From positions 7,117,001 to 7,181,000 of the forward strand of contig NZ_LT963352.1 of assembly GCF_900236475.1 (NCBI RefSeq): a stretch of DNA of 64,000 bases, read 5' to 3'. The translations under genes and the position numbers were made by a program. This document shows positions 25,549-33,546 of the stretch, in pieces; position 1 is the stretch's first letter; the number at the start of each line of letters is the position of its first letter. Under the pieces are notes generated by a model. It was not told the DNA's origin. It saw only the letters and a program-made list of their open reading frames with translations, and searched no databases. Source of the DNA: Streptomyces chartreusis NRRL 3882 (GTDB lineage Bacteria; Actinomycetota; Actinomycetes; Streptomycetales; Streptomycetaceae).

Positions 25549-26148
25549 TTGCGAATGCCTCGTGTGAGGGGACAGGCCCCATGCGGCCGGGGAGAGGGGG
25601 ACCCAGTGGAGGCGGACGAGCTGCTGCTGCTCGTGGCGGGCGGCGACCAGAAGGCCTTCGAGGATCTGTACGGGCTGGTGTCCGGCCCGGTGTTCGGACT
25701 CGTACGGCGTGTGGTGCGCGACCCCGCCCAGTCGGAGGAGGTGGCTCAGGAGGTGTTGCTCGAACTGTGGCGCTCGGCCGCGAAGTTCGACCCGGGACGG
25801 GGCAGCGCGATGTCGTGGATCCTCACCCTCGCCCACCGCCGTGCCGTCGACCGGGTGCGCAGCGCCCGCGCGGCCGGCGAGCGCGAGCAGCGGGAGGCCT
25901 GGCGCGCCCACCACCCGGCCTTCGACCAGGTCACCGAGGAGGTCGAGGCGGGACTCGAGCGCGAGTGGGTGCGCGTCTGCCTGGACCGCCTCACCGAACT
26001 CCAGCGCCAGTCCGTCACCCTCGCCTACTACGAGGGCTACACCTACCGTGAGGTGGCCGAGCGGCTCTCCCTGCCGCTGGGCACCGTCAAGACGCGGATG
26101 CGCGACGGGCTCACCCGGATGCGCGAGTGCCTGGGAGGCGTGGCATGA
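25549..26148 (+). CDS. ECF RNA polymerase sigma factor, SigK-like
   Basis: A 199-aa group 4 sigma factor. Region 2 runs from DELLLLVAGGDQKAFEDLYG to AMSWILTLAHRRAVDRVRS; region 4 holds LAYYEGYTYREVAERLSLP and GTVKTRMRDGL. The pairing with a RskA-type anti-sigma places it in the SigK/ECF19 group. TTG 25549 has GGAGG 8 bases before it; ATG 25555 and GTG 25606 are alternatives. It overlaps the anti-sigma gene by ATGA. Its probable targets are its own promoter and the divergent DUF4331 operon. Confidence 0.88.
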   Translation: MRMPRVRGQAPCGRGEGDPVEADELLLLVAGGDQKAFEDLYGLVSGPVFGLVRRVVRDPAQSEEVAQEVLLELWRSAAKFDPGRGSAMSWILTLAHRRAVDRVRSARAAGEREQREAWRAHHPAFDQVTEEVEAGLEREWVRVCLDRLTELQRQSVTLAYYEGYTYREVAERLSLPLGTVKTRMRDGLTRMRECLGGVA

Positions 26149-26963
26149 GTCTCTTCCGCCGCGAGGACCCGCACTCGCTCGCCGCGCCCTACGCGCTCGA
26201 CGCCCTCGAATCCCCGGAGCGGGTCCGCTTCGAGAAGCACCTGAGGGACTGCGGCCGCTGCGCCGCCGAGGTGCGCGCCCTGTCCGAGGACGCCGTACGG
26301 CTCGCCTGGTCCACGGCCGCCCCGGCACCCGCCGCCCTGCGCGACCGGGTCATGGCCGCCGTACGGGCGACTCCGCAGGACCCGGCGCCGCAGCACGCGG
26401 CACGCGAGCCGGCACGCGTGCGTGCGCCGCAGCTGCCGCCGCACGTGTGGGGCACCCAGCCGCCGCCGCGGCAGCGGGAGCGGCGCCGCATCCCGCTGTT
26501 CGTGCCCTTCGCCACGGCCACCGCCGCCGCGGCCCTCGTCGTCGCCTCGTTGTTCGCGGTGCAGGCGAACAGCACCCAGGACCAGCTGACCGCCGAGCGG
26601 GAGCGGTCACGTGAGATCGCCCACGTCCTCGCGGCTCCGGACGCCCGTGCGAGCAGCGGCCGGGACGGGCGGGGCCGAACCATCGGAGTGATCGCTTCCG
26701 CCTCAGAGGGGAGCGCGGTGGTCACCCTCGGCGGATACGGTGCTCCGCCGGGCGGCCGAGTGCACCAGTTGTGGCTCATGCGCCCGGGCGCGCAACCACG
26801 CTCCCTGGGCCTCTTCGAGGGCGACACGCCCCTGGTCGCGACGGATCTCGGCACGTCCGCGACGTCACTGGCAGTGACCGTCGAGCCGGCCGGGGGATCG
26901 TCGCAGCCCACTACCCAGCCCATCGTCCAACTCGCCCTGAAATCTGTCGGATTCGGAGAGTAA
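26145..26963 (+). CDS. Anti-sigma factor, RskA family
   Basis: A 272-aa membrane anti-sigma. The cytoplasmic zinc-type anti-sigma domain includes LAAPYALDALESPERVRFEK and HLRDCGRCAAEV with H-x3-C-x2-C. A linker rich in Ala/Pro/Gln leads to one membrane helix (FVPFATATAAAALVVASLFAV, about 123-143). The outside RskA domain (GGYGAPPGGRVHQLWLM to SLAVTVEPAGGS) is the sensor. It should hold the sigma factor inactive until an envelope signal triggers its proteolysis. ATGA overlap with the sigma gene keeps the ratio near 1:1. Confidence 0.88.
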   Translation: MSLFRREDPHSLAAPYALDALESPERVRFEKHLRDCGRCAAEVRALSEDAVRLAWSTAAPAPAALRDRVMAAVRATPQDPAPQHAAREPARVRAPQLPPHVWGTQPPPRQRERRRIPLFVPFATATAAAALVVASLFAVQANSTQDQLTAERERSREIAHVLAAPDARASSGRDGRGRTIGVIASASEGSAVVTLGGYGAPPGGRVHQLWLMRPGAQPRSLGLFEGDTPLVATDLGTSATSLAVTVEPAGGSSQPTTQPIVQLALKSVGFGE

Positions 26964-27089
26964 TCGGGAATACATCGTCAACCGCCTTGTGGGGAAGGTG
27001 AATCCTGTGACCGCGATACACGAGTGCCCGGACGGGGCGATAGGGTTAACCTGCCCGGGCCGGGTGGACTCGTACGGGTGGGGAGTGAC

Positions 27090-27356
27090 ATGGAACAGAT
27101 AACATTGCGCAGCAGGGCCAGGGTCCCTGCGATCACCTGCGGAAGCAGCGCGACCAGTTCGCGCCTCGACCGCCACCTCTCGGTGCTGGGTGGCCCTGCC
27201 GTCCCGCAGCGGGAGACGGTCGAGGCGACCTCGCTGATGCGTGAACTGACCGCGCGCCAGCCGCACGACCGCAGTGGCCGGGGAGCGCGCGTGCGCCGCG
27301 TCTCGCTCTTCGCACCGCTGCGCCGGCTGCGCCGCTCGCTGTTCGGCGGCAAGTAG
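27090..27356 (+). CDS. Small basic protein, 88 aa, unknown
   Basis: Reads MEQITLRSRARVPAITCGSS and ends LFAPLRRLRRSLFGGK. ATG 27090 has GGGGAG 5 bases upstream and normal codon bias. No signal peptide; the C-terminus is an amphipathic, Arg/Leu-rich helix that could touch membrane or nucleic acid. One Cys at residue 17. I do not recognise the family. It follows the anti-sigma gene by 126 bases and may have its own promoter. Confidence 0.6.
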   Translation: MEQITLRSRARVPAITCGSSATSSRLDRHLSVLGGPAVPQRETVEATSLMRELTARQPHDRSGRGARVRRVSLFAPLRRLRRSLFGGK

Positions 27357-27360
27357 GGGC

Positions 27361-27460
27361 CCGCGCTCGGGCGGTCACGCCGCCCCTGGCGCAACGCTGC
27401 GCACTCGTCGTCCGTCATCCCCACGGCACGCAGCAGCGCCAGGCGCGTACCCGAGCGCGG
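27361..27460. repeat. Nested inverted repeats in convergent gap
   Basis: Three nested complementary pairs: 27361-27371 with 27450-27460 (11 bp), 27385-27392 with 27436-27443 (8 bp), and 27396-27401 with 27429-27434 (6 bp). In RNA of either strand they form one long branched hairpin. It could be a two-way terminator for the 88-aa gene and the ABC permease gene, or a small structured RNA. Confidence 0.45.
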
Positions 27461-27538
27461 CCCGCCCCCAGTCGGTGCCTCATCCCCGCCCGGCAGTGAC
27501 CGGGGGCGTCGTCCGGCTTCGGCGTTCCGTCCGCCCCT

Positions 27539-28321
27539 TCACCGCTCCCCGTGCGCGTACTGGCGCACGGCCAGCGGCACGAACACCCCGAGCAGCACGG
27601 CACACCACATCAGCGACCCCGCGACGGGATGGGCCACCGGCCAGGCCGCCCCGCCGGGCACGGGGGCGTTGCCGAACAGGTCCCGCAGAGCCGTCGCCAC
27701 CGCGCTGATCGGATTCCACTCGGCGACCGTCCGCAGCCAGCCCGGCAGCCCGCTCGTCGGGATGTACGCGCTGGACAGCAGCGGCAGCAGGAAGGTCGCC
27801 CCGCCCAGCTGACCGGCCGCCTCCTCGTTCCGGGTGAGCAGGCCGAGGAAGATCCCGGCCCAGACGCAGGCGAAGCGGAACAGCATCAAGAGCCCGACGG
27901 CCCCCACCGCTTCGAGCGGGCCGCCCTCGATCCGCCAGCCCACCGCGAGCCCCACCAGGAGGAACGGCACCGTCCCGACGGCCGTGGCCACCACGTCCGC
28001 GGCGGCCTGCCCCAGCGGTACGGCCGCCCGGCTCATCGGCAGCGTGCGGAAGCGGTTCGTCACGCCCCGGTGCGTGTCCTGGGCCGCCTGGAACATGCCG
28101 GTCATGATCCCGCCCGCGGCGGTCGCCACCAGCAGGCCCGGCACCAGGAACGACCGGTACGCCTCGCCCGGCATCGCGAGCGCGCTGCCGAAGACGTAGC
28201 CGAAGAACAGCAGCATGCTGACCGGCATCGTCTGGGTGAGGATCAGCAGCCCCGGGTTGTTCCGCATCCGCAGCAGCTGGCGGCCCAGCATCGCGGCTCC
28301 GTCGTACGCCAGCATGCTCAT
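27539..28321 (-). CDS. ABC-2 type permease (DrrB-like)
   Basis: A 260-aa permease with six predicted helices and the ABC-2 signature around SAYIPTSGLPGWLRTVAEWNPISAV near residue 195. The N-terminal RQLLRMRNNPGLLILTQTMPV is typical of DrrB daunorubicin-resistance exporters. ATG overlaps the ATPase stop (ATGA). With the ATPase it should form a homodimeric-type drug or lipid exporter, induced when the TetR repressor binds a substrate. Confidence 0.88.
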   Translation of the reverse strand: MSMLAYDGAAMLGRQLLRMRNNPGLLILTQTMPVSMLLFFGYVFGSALAMPGEAYRSFLVPGLLVATAAGGIMTGMFQAAQDTHRGVTNRFRTLPMSRAAVPLGQAAADVVATAVGTVPFLLVGLAVGWRIEGGPLEAVGAVGLLMLFRFACVWAGIFLGLLTRNEEAAGQLGGATFLLPLLSSAYIPTSGLPGWLRTVAEWNPISAVATALRDLFGNAPVPGGAAWPVAHPVAGSLMWCAVLLGVFVPLAVRQYAHGER

Positions 28322-29310
28322 GCGGCACGCTCCCTGTCGTCGGTCGTGGTGGTGGTCGGGGTGGTGGTCGTGGCCGTGGGCCCGGTGTCCGTGAGGCGCA
28401 GGAAGACGTCGTCGAGCGTCGGGGGCCGCAGGCTCACGTCGAGCAGCGGCACGCCCGCCGAGTCCAGCGTGCGCACGAGCAGCGGAAGGGTGAGCGTCGG
28501 GTCCTTGCTCACCGCGCCGACGGCGTTCCGCTCGCGGTCGAACGACGGCTGCGCGCCCGTGAGCCGGTCGAGGACCGCTGCCGCGTTCGTGAGCGCGTCC
28601 GCGTCCGTCACGACGACCTCGGCGTGCGCCCCGACGAGCGCCTTGAGCTGGGCCGGAGACCCGGTGTGCGCGACCCGGCCCCGGTCCACCAGGGCAATGT
28701 TGTCGGCGAGTTGGTCGGCCTCCTCCAGGTACTGGGTGGTGAGGAGCACGGTCGTGCCCTCGGCGGTCAGATCGCGCACCGCGTCCCGGATGAGGTTGCG
28801 GCTGGCCGGGTCGAGGCCGGTCGTCGGCTCGTCCAGGAACAGCACCTCGGGGCGCCGGATCAGGCTCGCCGCCAGGTCCAGCCGGCGCCGCATCCCGCCG
28901 GAGTAGCCGGAGGCGGGCCGGTCGGCGGCCTCGGCCAGCCCGAAGCGGCCGAGTAGTTCCGCGGCCCGGCCGGCGGGACCGCGCACCCGGTGCAGCCGGC
29001 CGAACAGCAGCAGGTTCTGTCGTCCGGTGAGATCCCCGTCGATCGACGTGTCCTGCCCGGTGACGCCGATCCGGCTCCGTACGGCGGCGGCCTCCCGGGC
29101 GAGGTCGTGCCCGGCGACCCGGGCGGAGCCCGCGTCCGGCCGCAGCAGTGTGGTCAGCAGCCGTACGGCCGTGGTCTTGCCCGCCCCGTTCGGCCCGAGG
29201 ACCCCGCAGACCGTCCCCTCGGCCACCGCGAGATCCAGCCCGCGCAGGGCATGGACCTCCCCGAACCGCTTCTCCAGACCCTGACTAAGTACAGCGTACG
29301 TAGAAGTCAT
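28318..29310 (-). CDS. ABC transporter ATPase (DrrA-like)
   Basis: A 330-aa nucleotide-binding subunit. Walker A is GPNGAGKTT, the Q-loop TGQDTSIDGDLTG, signature YSGGMRRRLDLA, Walker B VLFLDEPTTGLDP and the switch His near LLTTQYLEEADQ (here Gln replaces His in the H-loop position seen as TQY, common in DrrA). A C-terminal DUF4162-like extension (from about residue 225) fits DrrA. ATG 29310 begins TSTYAVLSQGLEKRF. One TetR operator lies over codons 3-8 and another 19 bp upstream of the start. Confidence 0.88.
   Translation of the reverse strand: MTSTYAVLSQGLEKRFGEVHALRGLDLAVAEGTVCGVLGPNGAGKTTAVRLLTTLLRPDAGSARVAGHDLAREAAAVRSRIGVTGQDTSIDGDLTGRQNLLLFGRLHRVRGPAGRAAELLGRFGLAEAADRPASGYSGGMRRRLDLAASLIRRPEVLFLDEPTTGLDPASRNLIRDAVRDLTAEGTTVLLTTQYLEEADQLADNIALVDRGRVAHTGSPAQLKALVGAHAEVVVTDADALTNAAAVLDRLTGAQPSFDRERNAVGAVSKDPTLTLPLLVRTLDSAGVPLLDVSLRPPTLDDVFLRLTDTGPTATTTTPTTTTTDDRERAA
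29286..29302. promoter_or_regulatory. TetR operator inside start of drrA-like gene
   Basis: TAAGTAC-AGC-GTACGTA matches the upstream operator at 6 of 7 left-arm and 7 of 7 right-arm positions. It lies within codons 3-8 of the ATPase gene; centres of the two sites are 43 bp apart. Confidence 0.6.
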
Positions 29311-29328
29311 GGCATGACCATAGCGCAC

Positions 29329-29345
29329 TACGTACGGTGTACGTA
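29329..29345. promoter_or_regulatory. TetR operator, exporter/tetR divergon
   Basis: TACGTAC-GGT-GTACGTA is a perfect 7-3-7 palindrome centred in the 63-bp gap between the divergent ABC ATPase and tetR genes. Confidence 0.8.
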
Positions 29346-29373
29346 ACTAGGATGGTGGCCGAGGTGATGATCG

Positions 29374-30090
29374 ATGGCGGGCCGAGCTGCCGTACCCGAA
29401 GTGATCTGGGCGCGCCCCGAGCGCACCGGACGTGGTCCGAAACCGGCGTTCGCCCGCGCCGACATCGCGGCGGCGGCGGTGCGGATCGCCGACGCGGAGG
29501 GGCTGGACGCGGTGTCCATGCGGCACGTCGCGGCGGAACTGGGCTGCGGCACGATGTCGCTGTACAACTACGTCCCCCGCAAGGAGGACCTGTACGAGCT
29601 CATGATCGACGCCGTCGGTGCCGAGCACGAGATGTTCGAGCCCACGGGCGACTGGCGCGCCGACATGCTCCGCAACGCCGAGGAGACGCGCGCCATCATG
29701 CGCCGTCACACCTGGGTGCCGCGCCTGATGCCAGGGGTGTACGCCTTCAGCCCCAACTCCCTGCGCTACCTGGAGCACTGCCTGGCCTGCCTCGAACCGC
29801 TCGACGTCCCGGCCGGCACGAAGACGGAGCTGATCGCGCTGCTCAACGGCGTCGTGACGACGTACACCGCGAACGACATCGCGACCGTCGAGCGCACGCG
29901 CTCCATGCCGTGGTCCGTGGAGGAGGAGAACGCGGTCCGGATGGCCTATCTGGGCAGCCAGGTGGCCACCGGCGCGTATCCGCGCCTGGCCGCGGCCTTC
30001 ATGGAGCAGAGCGGGCCGGTCGATCTGGAGGCGGTGTTCAGACGGGCCCTCGAGCGCGTACTGGACGCCTACGACCCCGGCCTGCGCTAG
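29374..30090 (+). CDS. TetR-family repressor of the DrrAB-like exporter
   Basis: A 238-aa TetR protein with a Pro/Arg-rich N-terminal arm. The HTH lies at DAVSMRHVAAELGCGTMSLYNYVPRKEDLYELM; the large C-terminal domain (TetR_C class with VEEENAVRMAYLG) binds ligand. ATG 29374 has GAGG 8 bases upstream. It is divergent from the exporter with two matching operators, the standard local repressor layout. It ends by overlapping the last bases of the ISP-like gene. Confidence 0.9.
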   Translation: MAGRAAVPEVIWARPERTGRGPKPAFARADIAAAAVRIADAEGLDAVSMRHVAAELGCGTMSLYNYVPRKEDLYELMIDAVGAEHEMFEPTGDWRADMLRNAEETRAIMRRHTWVPRLMPGVYAFSPNSLRYLEHCLACLEPLDVPAGTKTELIALLNGVVTTYTANDIATVERTRSMPWSVEEENAVRMAYLGSQVATGAYPRLAAAFMEQSGPVDLEAVFRRALERVLDAYDPGLR

Positions 30091-31247
30091 AGCAGCGCGA
30101 GCTGGCCCTCCGGGCCCTCCTCGGGGCCGTCCAGCACCGAGGCCGGGCGGCGGGCCGAGGCCGGCACCGGGAGGACGCCGGCCTCGCGCAGCTCGGTCGC
30201 CGAGACCGGGTCGGGGAGCTCCGGCTGCTCCAGGGGGCGCAGTTCGGCCAGCAGGGCCAGGACCGTGATCAGTTCCAGCAGCTCCGACGTCCAGGTCTGG
30301 GGCCAGGTGGCGGGGCGGATCGCGGCGAGCGTGCCCGGCTCGGCCTCGGTGACACGCGCAGTGAACCACTGCTCCAGGACGCGCACCCCGCCCACCTCGA
30401 AGTCCCAGGCCTCAGGCGGCACCGGGGAGATGCGGCCCTCGTCCAGCAGCAGGGCCTCCTCGTCCCGGTCGTAGCGCACGGTCAGGGGGCGGGCGGGCAG
30501 CGGGGCGCGGACATAGGGGCGGCGGCCGCCGGGGAGCTTGGGGCGTTCGCCGTCGCGGCGCATCAGCCACAACAGCCGGTGGCCCAGCTCCAGACCTCGC
30601 GCCCAGGCGTCGGCGTCCCCGGTGAGCGGGACGGAGAGGTCCGGCCGTGCTGTCGCCGTGATCCACGCCAGCACGTCAAGAGGCGTGGGGACACTGCCCA
30701 GGCGGGTGCCCAGGTGCTCCAGCAGGCCGGGCGCCAGATTCGGTTCCTGCCCGTGCGGCCGCCGGAACAGCGGGCGGATCCGGCCGGGGCGGAGCAGCGG
30801 GAGCAGTGAGGTGACGAGCAGGCCTGGGGCGAGGGCGGCCTCGGGCGTCTCCAGCACGAAGACCTGCCGTTCGTCCGCCACCCGCCACAGCTCCGGGCGG
30901 GCCGCGTCGATCAGCCGCTGGTCGGGGATCAGCCACTGCTCGTCGAAGGGGGCGTACAGCACGCGCACCGGTTCCGGGCACGGCCCCGAGGCACGCGCCA
31001 GCTTCTCCGTGCCGCTGCCGGCCTGGCCGGGCAACTGGCCGACCGCCGTGTGCGGCGTGCGCGAGCGGGTCGGCTCGAACAGGGTCTCGCGGTCGGGTCC
31101 CTCGGCCTTCATCAGGGCGTCCCAGCGGGCCTTCAGGGACGCCGCGTCGGGGCCCGCCGGCCAGCCCCGGCCGAGCCGCGGCGGTGCGACGGACCACGGC
31201 ATGAGGTCCGCCAGCGGCGGAGCGTCGTCGTGCGTCACGCAGGGCAT
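30087..31247 (-). CDS. Stand-alone type ISP restriction-modification specificity-like protein
   Basis: A 386-aa soluble protein. The segment VRVLYAPFDEQWLIPDQRLI followed by RPELWRVADERQVFVLE resembles the C-terminal target-recognition part of type ISP enzymes (LlaBIII-like), where YxPFDxR-type motifs recur. The helicase, nuclease and methyltransferase parts are absent both here and in neighbouring genes, and no NPPY motif is seen. It may be a domesticated DNA-binding protein; many Streptomyces carry such short forms, to my memory. No clear ribosome site; ATG 31247 or GTG 31238. It follows the GntR gene by 26 bases, probably in one transcript with hmgA. Confidence 0.55.
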   Translation of the reverse strand: MPCVTHDDAPPLADLMPWSVAPPRLGRGWPAGPDAASLKARWDALMKAEGPDRETLFEPTRSRTPHTAVGQLPGQAGSGTEKLARASGPCPEPVRVLYAPFDEQWLIPDQRLIDAARPELWRVADERQVFVLETPEAALAPGLLVTSLLPLLRPGRIRPLFRRPHGQEPNLAPGLLEHLGTRLGSVPTPLDVLAWITATARPDLSVPLTGDADAWARGLELGHRLLWLMRRDGERPKLPGGRRPYVRAPLPARPLTVRYDRDEEALLLDEGRISPVPPEAWDFEVGGVRVLEQWFTARVTEAEPGTLAAIRPATWPQTWTSELLELITVLALLAELRPLEQPELPDPVSATELREAGVLPVPASARRPASVLDGPEEGPEGQLALL

Positions 31248-31273
31248 CGTACGGTGTGGCTCCGGCACAGGGG

Positions 31274-32023
31274 TCAGGTCGCGTCCAGGGTCACCGTGAA
31301 GGAGAAGCGGTCCCCCCGGTACTGGATGACGGCCACGTCCAGCGGCCGCCCGCCGGCGTCGTACGTGATGCCCGTGTAGTGCAGGATCGGGCTGAGCAGC
31401 GGGACTTGGAGCAGTTTCGCGGTCTCCGGGTCGGCCAGGCGGGCCTCCACCGTGTCCGTGATGCGGCTGATGTCCGCCCCGACGACGTCCCGCAGCACCT
31501 TGGTCATGGGCCACCGGACCAGGTCGTCCAGGTCCATGCGCGCGGCCAGTTCGGGACGCACGTGGTTGCGGGCGTGGTTGGTCGGCTCGCCGGTCTTCTC
31601 GTCGCTGCGCAGCCGGTGGTACGTCGCCACCTCGGTCAGATCCGGGAAGAACTCGGCGAGTTCGGCCGGCACCGGGGCCGTGCCGTGGTCCAGCAGCTCG
31701 GTCGTCATGCCGGACTGCTGGGCCACGATCGCGTCCACCGAGCCGAGCAGCCGGACCGGGGAACCCCGGCGCGCGTGCGGCTCGATGAACGTGCCGCGCC
31801 GGCGGTGGCGGGTGATGAGCCCCTCGTCCTCCAGCTCCTTCAGCGCCTGCCGCATGGTCAGCACGCTCACGCCGTAGTGCCCGGCCAGCTGCTCCTCGGT
31901 GGGCAGGCGCAGCGGGTCCTGGGGCGAGCGGCCGAGGATCGAGGCGCGCAGCGACTGCGACACCTGGTACCAGAGCGGCAGCTTGCGGTTCAGGACGATC
32001 GAGTCCGGAGCGAAGGAGGTCAC
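31274..32023 (-). CDS. GntR/UTRA regulator (HutC subfamily)
   Basis: A 249-aa regulator. The winged helix reads LWYQVSQSLRASIL to LRLPTEEQLAGHYGVSVLTMRQALKELEDEGLITRHRRRGTFI (in parts); the UTRA effector domain covers about 100-245. GTG 32023 is used. It lies 26 bases after hmgA on the same strand, so it is likely co-transcribed and is a candidate regulator of homogentisate or tyrosine breakdown. UTRA domains bind small organic acids or sugars, so homogentisate or a relative is a reasonable effector, by inference. Confidence 0.85.
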   Translation of the reverse strand: MTSFAPDSIVLNRKLPLWYQVSQSLRASILGRSPQDPLRLPTEEQLAGHYGVSVLTMRQALKELEDEGLITRHRRRGTFIEPHARRGSPVRLLGSVDAIVAQQSGMTTELLDHGTAPVPAELAEFFPDLTEVATYHRLRSDEKTGEPTNHARNHVRPELAARMDLDDLVRWPMTKVLRDVVGADISRITDTVEARLADPETAKLLQVPLLSPILHYTGITYDAGGRPLDVAVIQYRGDRFSFTVTLDAT

Positions 32024-32049
32024 GGGCCATCCGTACCGGTCGGGGATGT

Positions 32050-33366
32050 TCAGTGCAAGGGACGGAAGTGCCGTTCCAGGCCCTGCCAGACGTCGTCGTA
32101 GCGCTGCTGGAGGTGTTCCGCGCGGGCCGCCTGCGGGGTGAGAGTGATCGGCCAGCGGGTTTCGAACATGAACGCCAGGCCGTCGTCGATCTTCTGCGGC
32201 CTCAGCTCGGCGGCGCTCGCCCGGTCGAAGGTCTCCCGGTCCGGGCCGTGCGCCGACATCATGTTGTGCAGCGAGCCGCCGCCCGGCACGAAGCCTTCCG
32301 CTTTCGCGTCGTACGCGCCCTCGATCAGGCCCATGTACTCGGTCATCACGTTCCGGTGGAAGTACGGCGGCCGGAACGTGTCCTCGCCCACCAGCCAGCG
32401 CGGGGCGAACACCACGAAGTCGACCCCGGCCAGGCCCGGGGTGTCCGACGGGGACGTCAGCACCGTGAAGATCGACGGGTCGGGGTGGTCGTACGTGATG
32501 GTGCCGAGCACATTGAAGCGGCGAAGGTCATAGACATACGGCACATGGTTGCCGTGCCAGGCGACGACATCGAGCGGGGAGTGGTCGTAGGTGGCCGTCC
32601 AGAGGTTGCCGCAGAACTTGTTCACCACCTCCACCGGGCCCTCGACGTCCTCGTACGCGGCGACCGGGGCGCGGAAGTCCCGCGGGTTGGCCAGGCCGTT
32701 CGCGCCGATCGGGCCCAGGTCGGGGAGGCGGAAGGGCGCGCCGTAGTTCTCGCACACATAGCCGCGGGCGGACTCGTCGAGCAGGTCCACACGGAAGCGG
32801 ACACCACGCGGGATCAGCGCCACATGGCCCGGCTCCACGTGGAGCAGACCGAACTCGGTGCGCAGCAGCAGCCCGCCGCGCTCCGGGACGATCAGCAGCT
32901 CGCCGTCGGCGTCGCTGAACACCCGGTCCATCGAGGCGTTGGCGGTGTAGAGGTGGACGGCGATGCCGGTGCGCTGGGTGGCGTCACCGTTGCCGCCGAG
33001 GGTCCACAGGCCGGCCAGGAAGTCGGTTTCCGGCGCCGGGTCGGGCAGGGGGTTCCAGCGCAGGCGGTTGGGGTCGGGCACGGTCTGCGTGAAGGGGGCG
33101 GTGCGGATCGAGCCGTTGTGCGTGCGGGTGAACGCCGGGTGCGCGGCCGACGGGCGGATCCGGTACAGCCACGAGCGGCGGTTGTGGGCCCGGGGCTCGG
33201 TGAAGGCCGTACCGCTCAGCTGTTCCGCGTACAGCCCGAGCGGGGCACGCTGGGGCGAGTTGCGGCCCTCCGGCAGTGCGCCGGGGACGGCCTCGGAGCT
33301 GTGCTCGTTGCCGAAGCCGGAGAGATAGGTCAGCCCTTCGGCGGTCTTCCGCGCGTCCGCGCCCAT
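32050..33366 (-). CDS. hmgA: Homogentisate 1,2-dioxygenase
   Basis: A 438-aa Fe(II) enzyme that opens the ring of homogentisate to maleylacetoacetate in tyrosine and phenylalanine breakdown. Family features: YLSGFGNEHSSEA near the N-terminus, NRRSWLYRIRPS, and the metal site PPYFHRNVMTEYMGLIEG (His and Glu ligands) with the second His in MSAHGPD. Length fits the family (about 430-450). ATG 33366 has GGGAG 8 bases upstream. The maleylacetoacetate isomerase and fumarylacetoacetase genes are not in this window. Confidence 0.96.
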   Translation of the reverse strand: MGADARKTAEGLTYLSGFGNEHSSEAVPGALPEGRNSPQRAPLGLYAEQLSGTAFTEPRAHNRRSWLYRIRPSAAHPAFTRTHNGSIRTAPFTQTVPDPNRLRWNPLPDPAPETDFLAGLWTLGGNGDATQRTGIAVHLYTANASMDRVFSDADGELLIVPERGGLLLRTEFGLLHVEPGHVALIPRGVRFRVDLLDESARGYVCENYGAPFRLPDLGPIGANGLANPRDFRAPVAAYEDVEGPVEVVNKFCGNLWTATYDHSPLDVVAWHGNHVPYVYDLRRFNVLGTITYDHPDPSIFTVLTSPSDTPGLAGVDFVVFAPRWLVGEDTFRPPYFHRNVMTEYMGLIEGAYDAKAEGFVPGGGSLHNMMSAHGPDRETFDRASAAELRPQKIDDGLAFMFETRWPITLTPQAARAEHLQQRYDDVWQGLERHFRPLH

Positions 33367-33546
33367 GATCGCTGCTCCCTTGTTGTCCCGATTCGTGCGC
33401 CACCCGATTCCTATGCAACACCGTAGGATTGCGATTTCCCCGACGCAAGAGGGACGCGCGGGCCTGCGGGACTCCTCATTGCGGAGGAGGGGAACCCGAC
33501 TCCAGGACGATCCGCCGGACCGGACGCCTGTTCTACGCTCCCCGGC

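Noticed and set aside
33408..33430. ATTCCTA/TAGGATT pair as an hmgA operator
   Set aside because: Arms are imperfect and do not resemble a GntR/HutC site; too weak to call as a feature.
32984..33448. Extended hmgA N-terminus beyond 33366
   Set aside because: The homologous start is the ATG with GGGAG 8 bases before it; upstream residues have no family counterpart.
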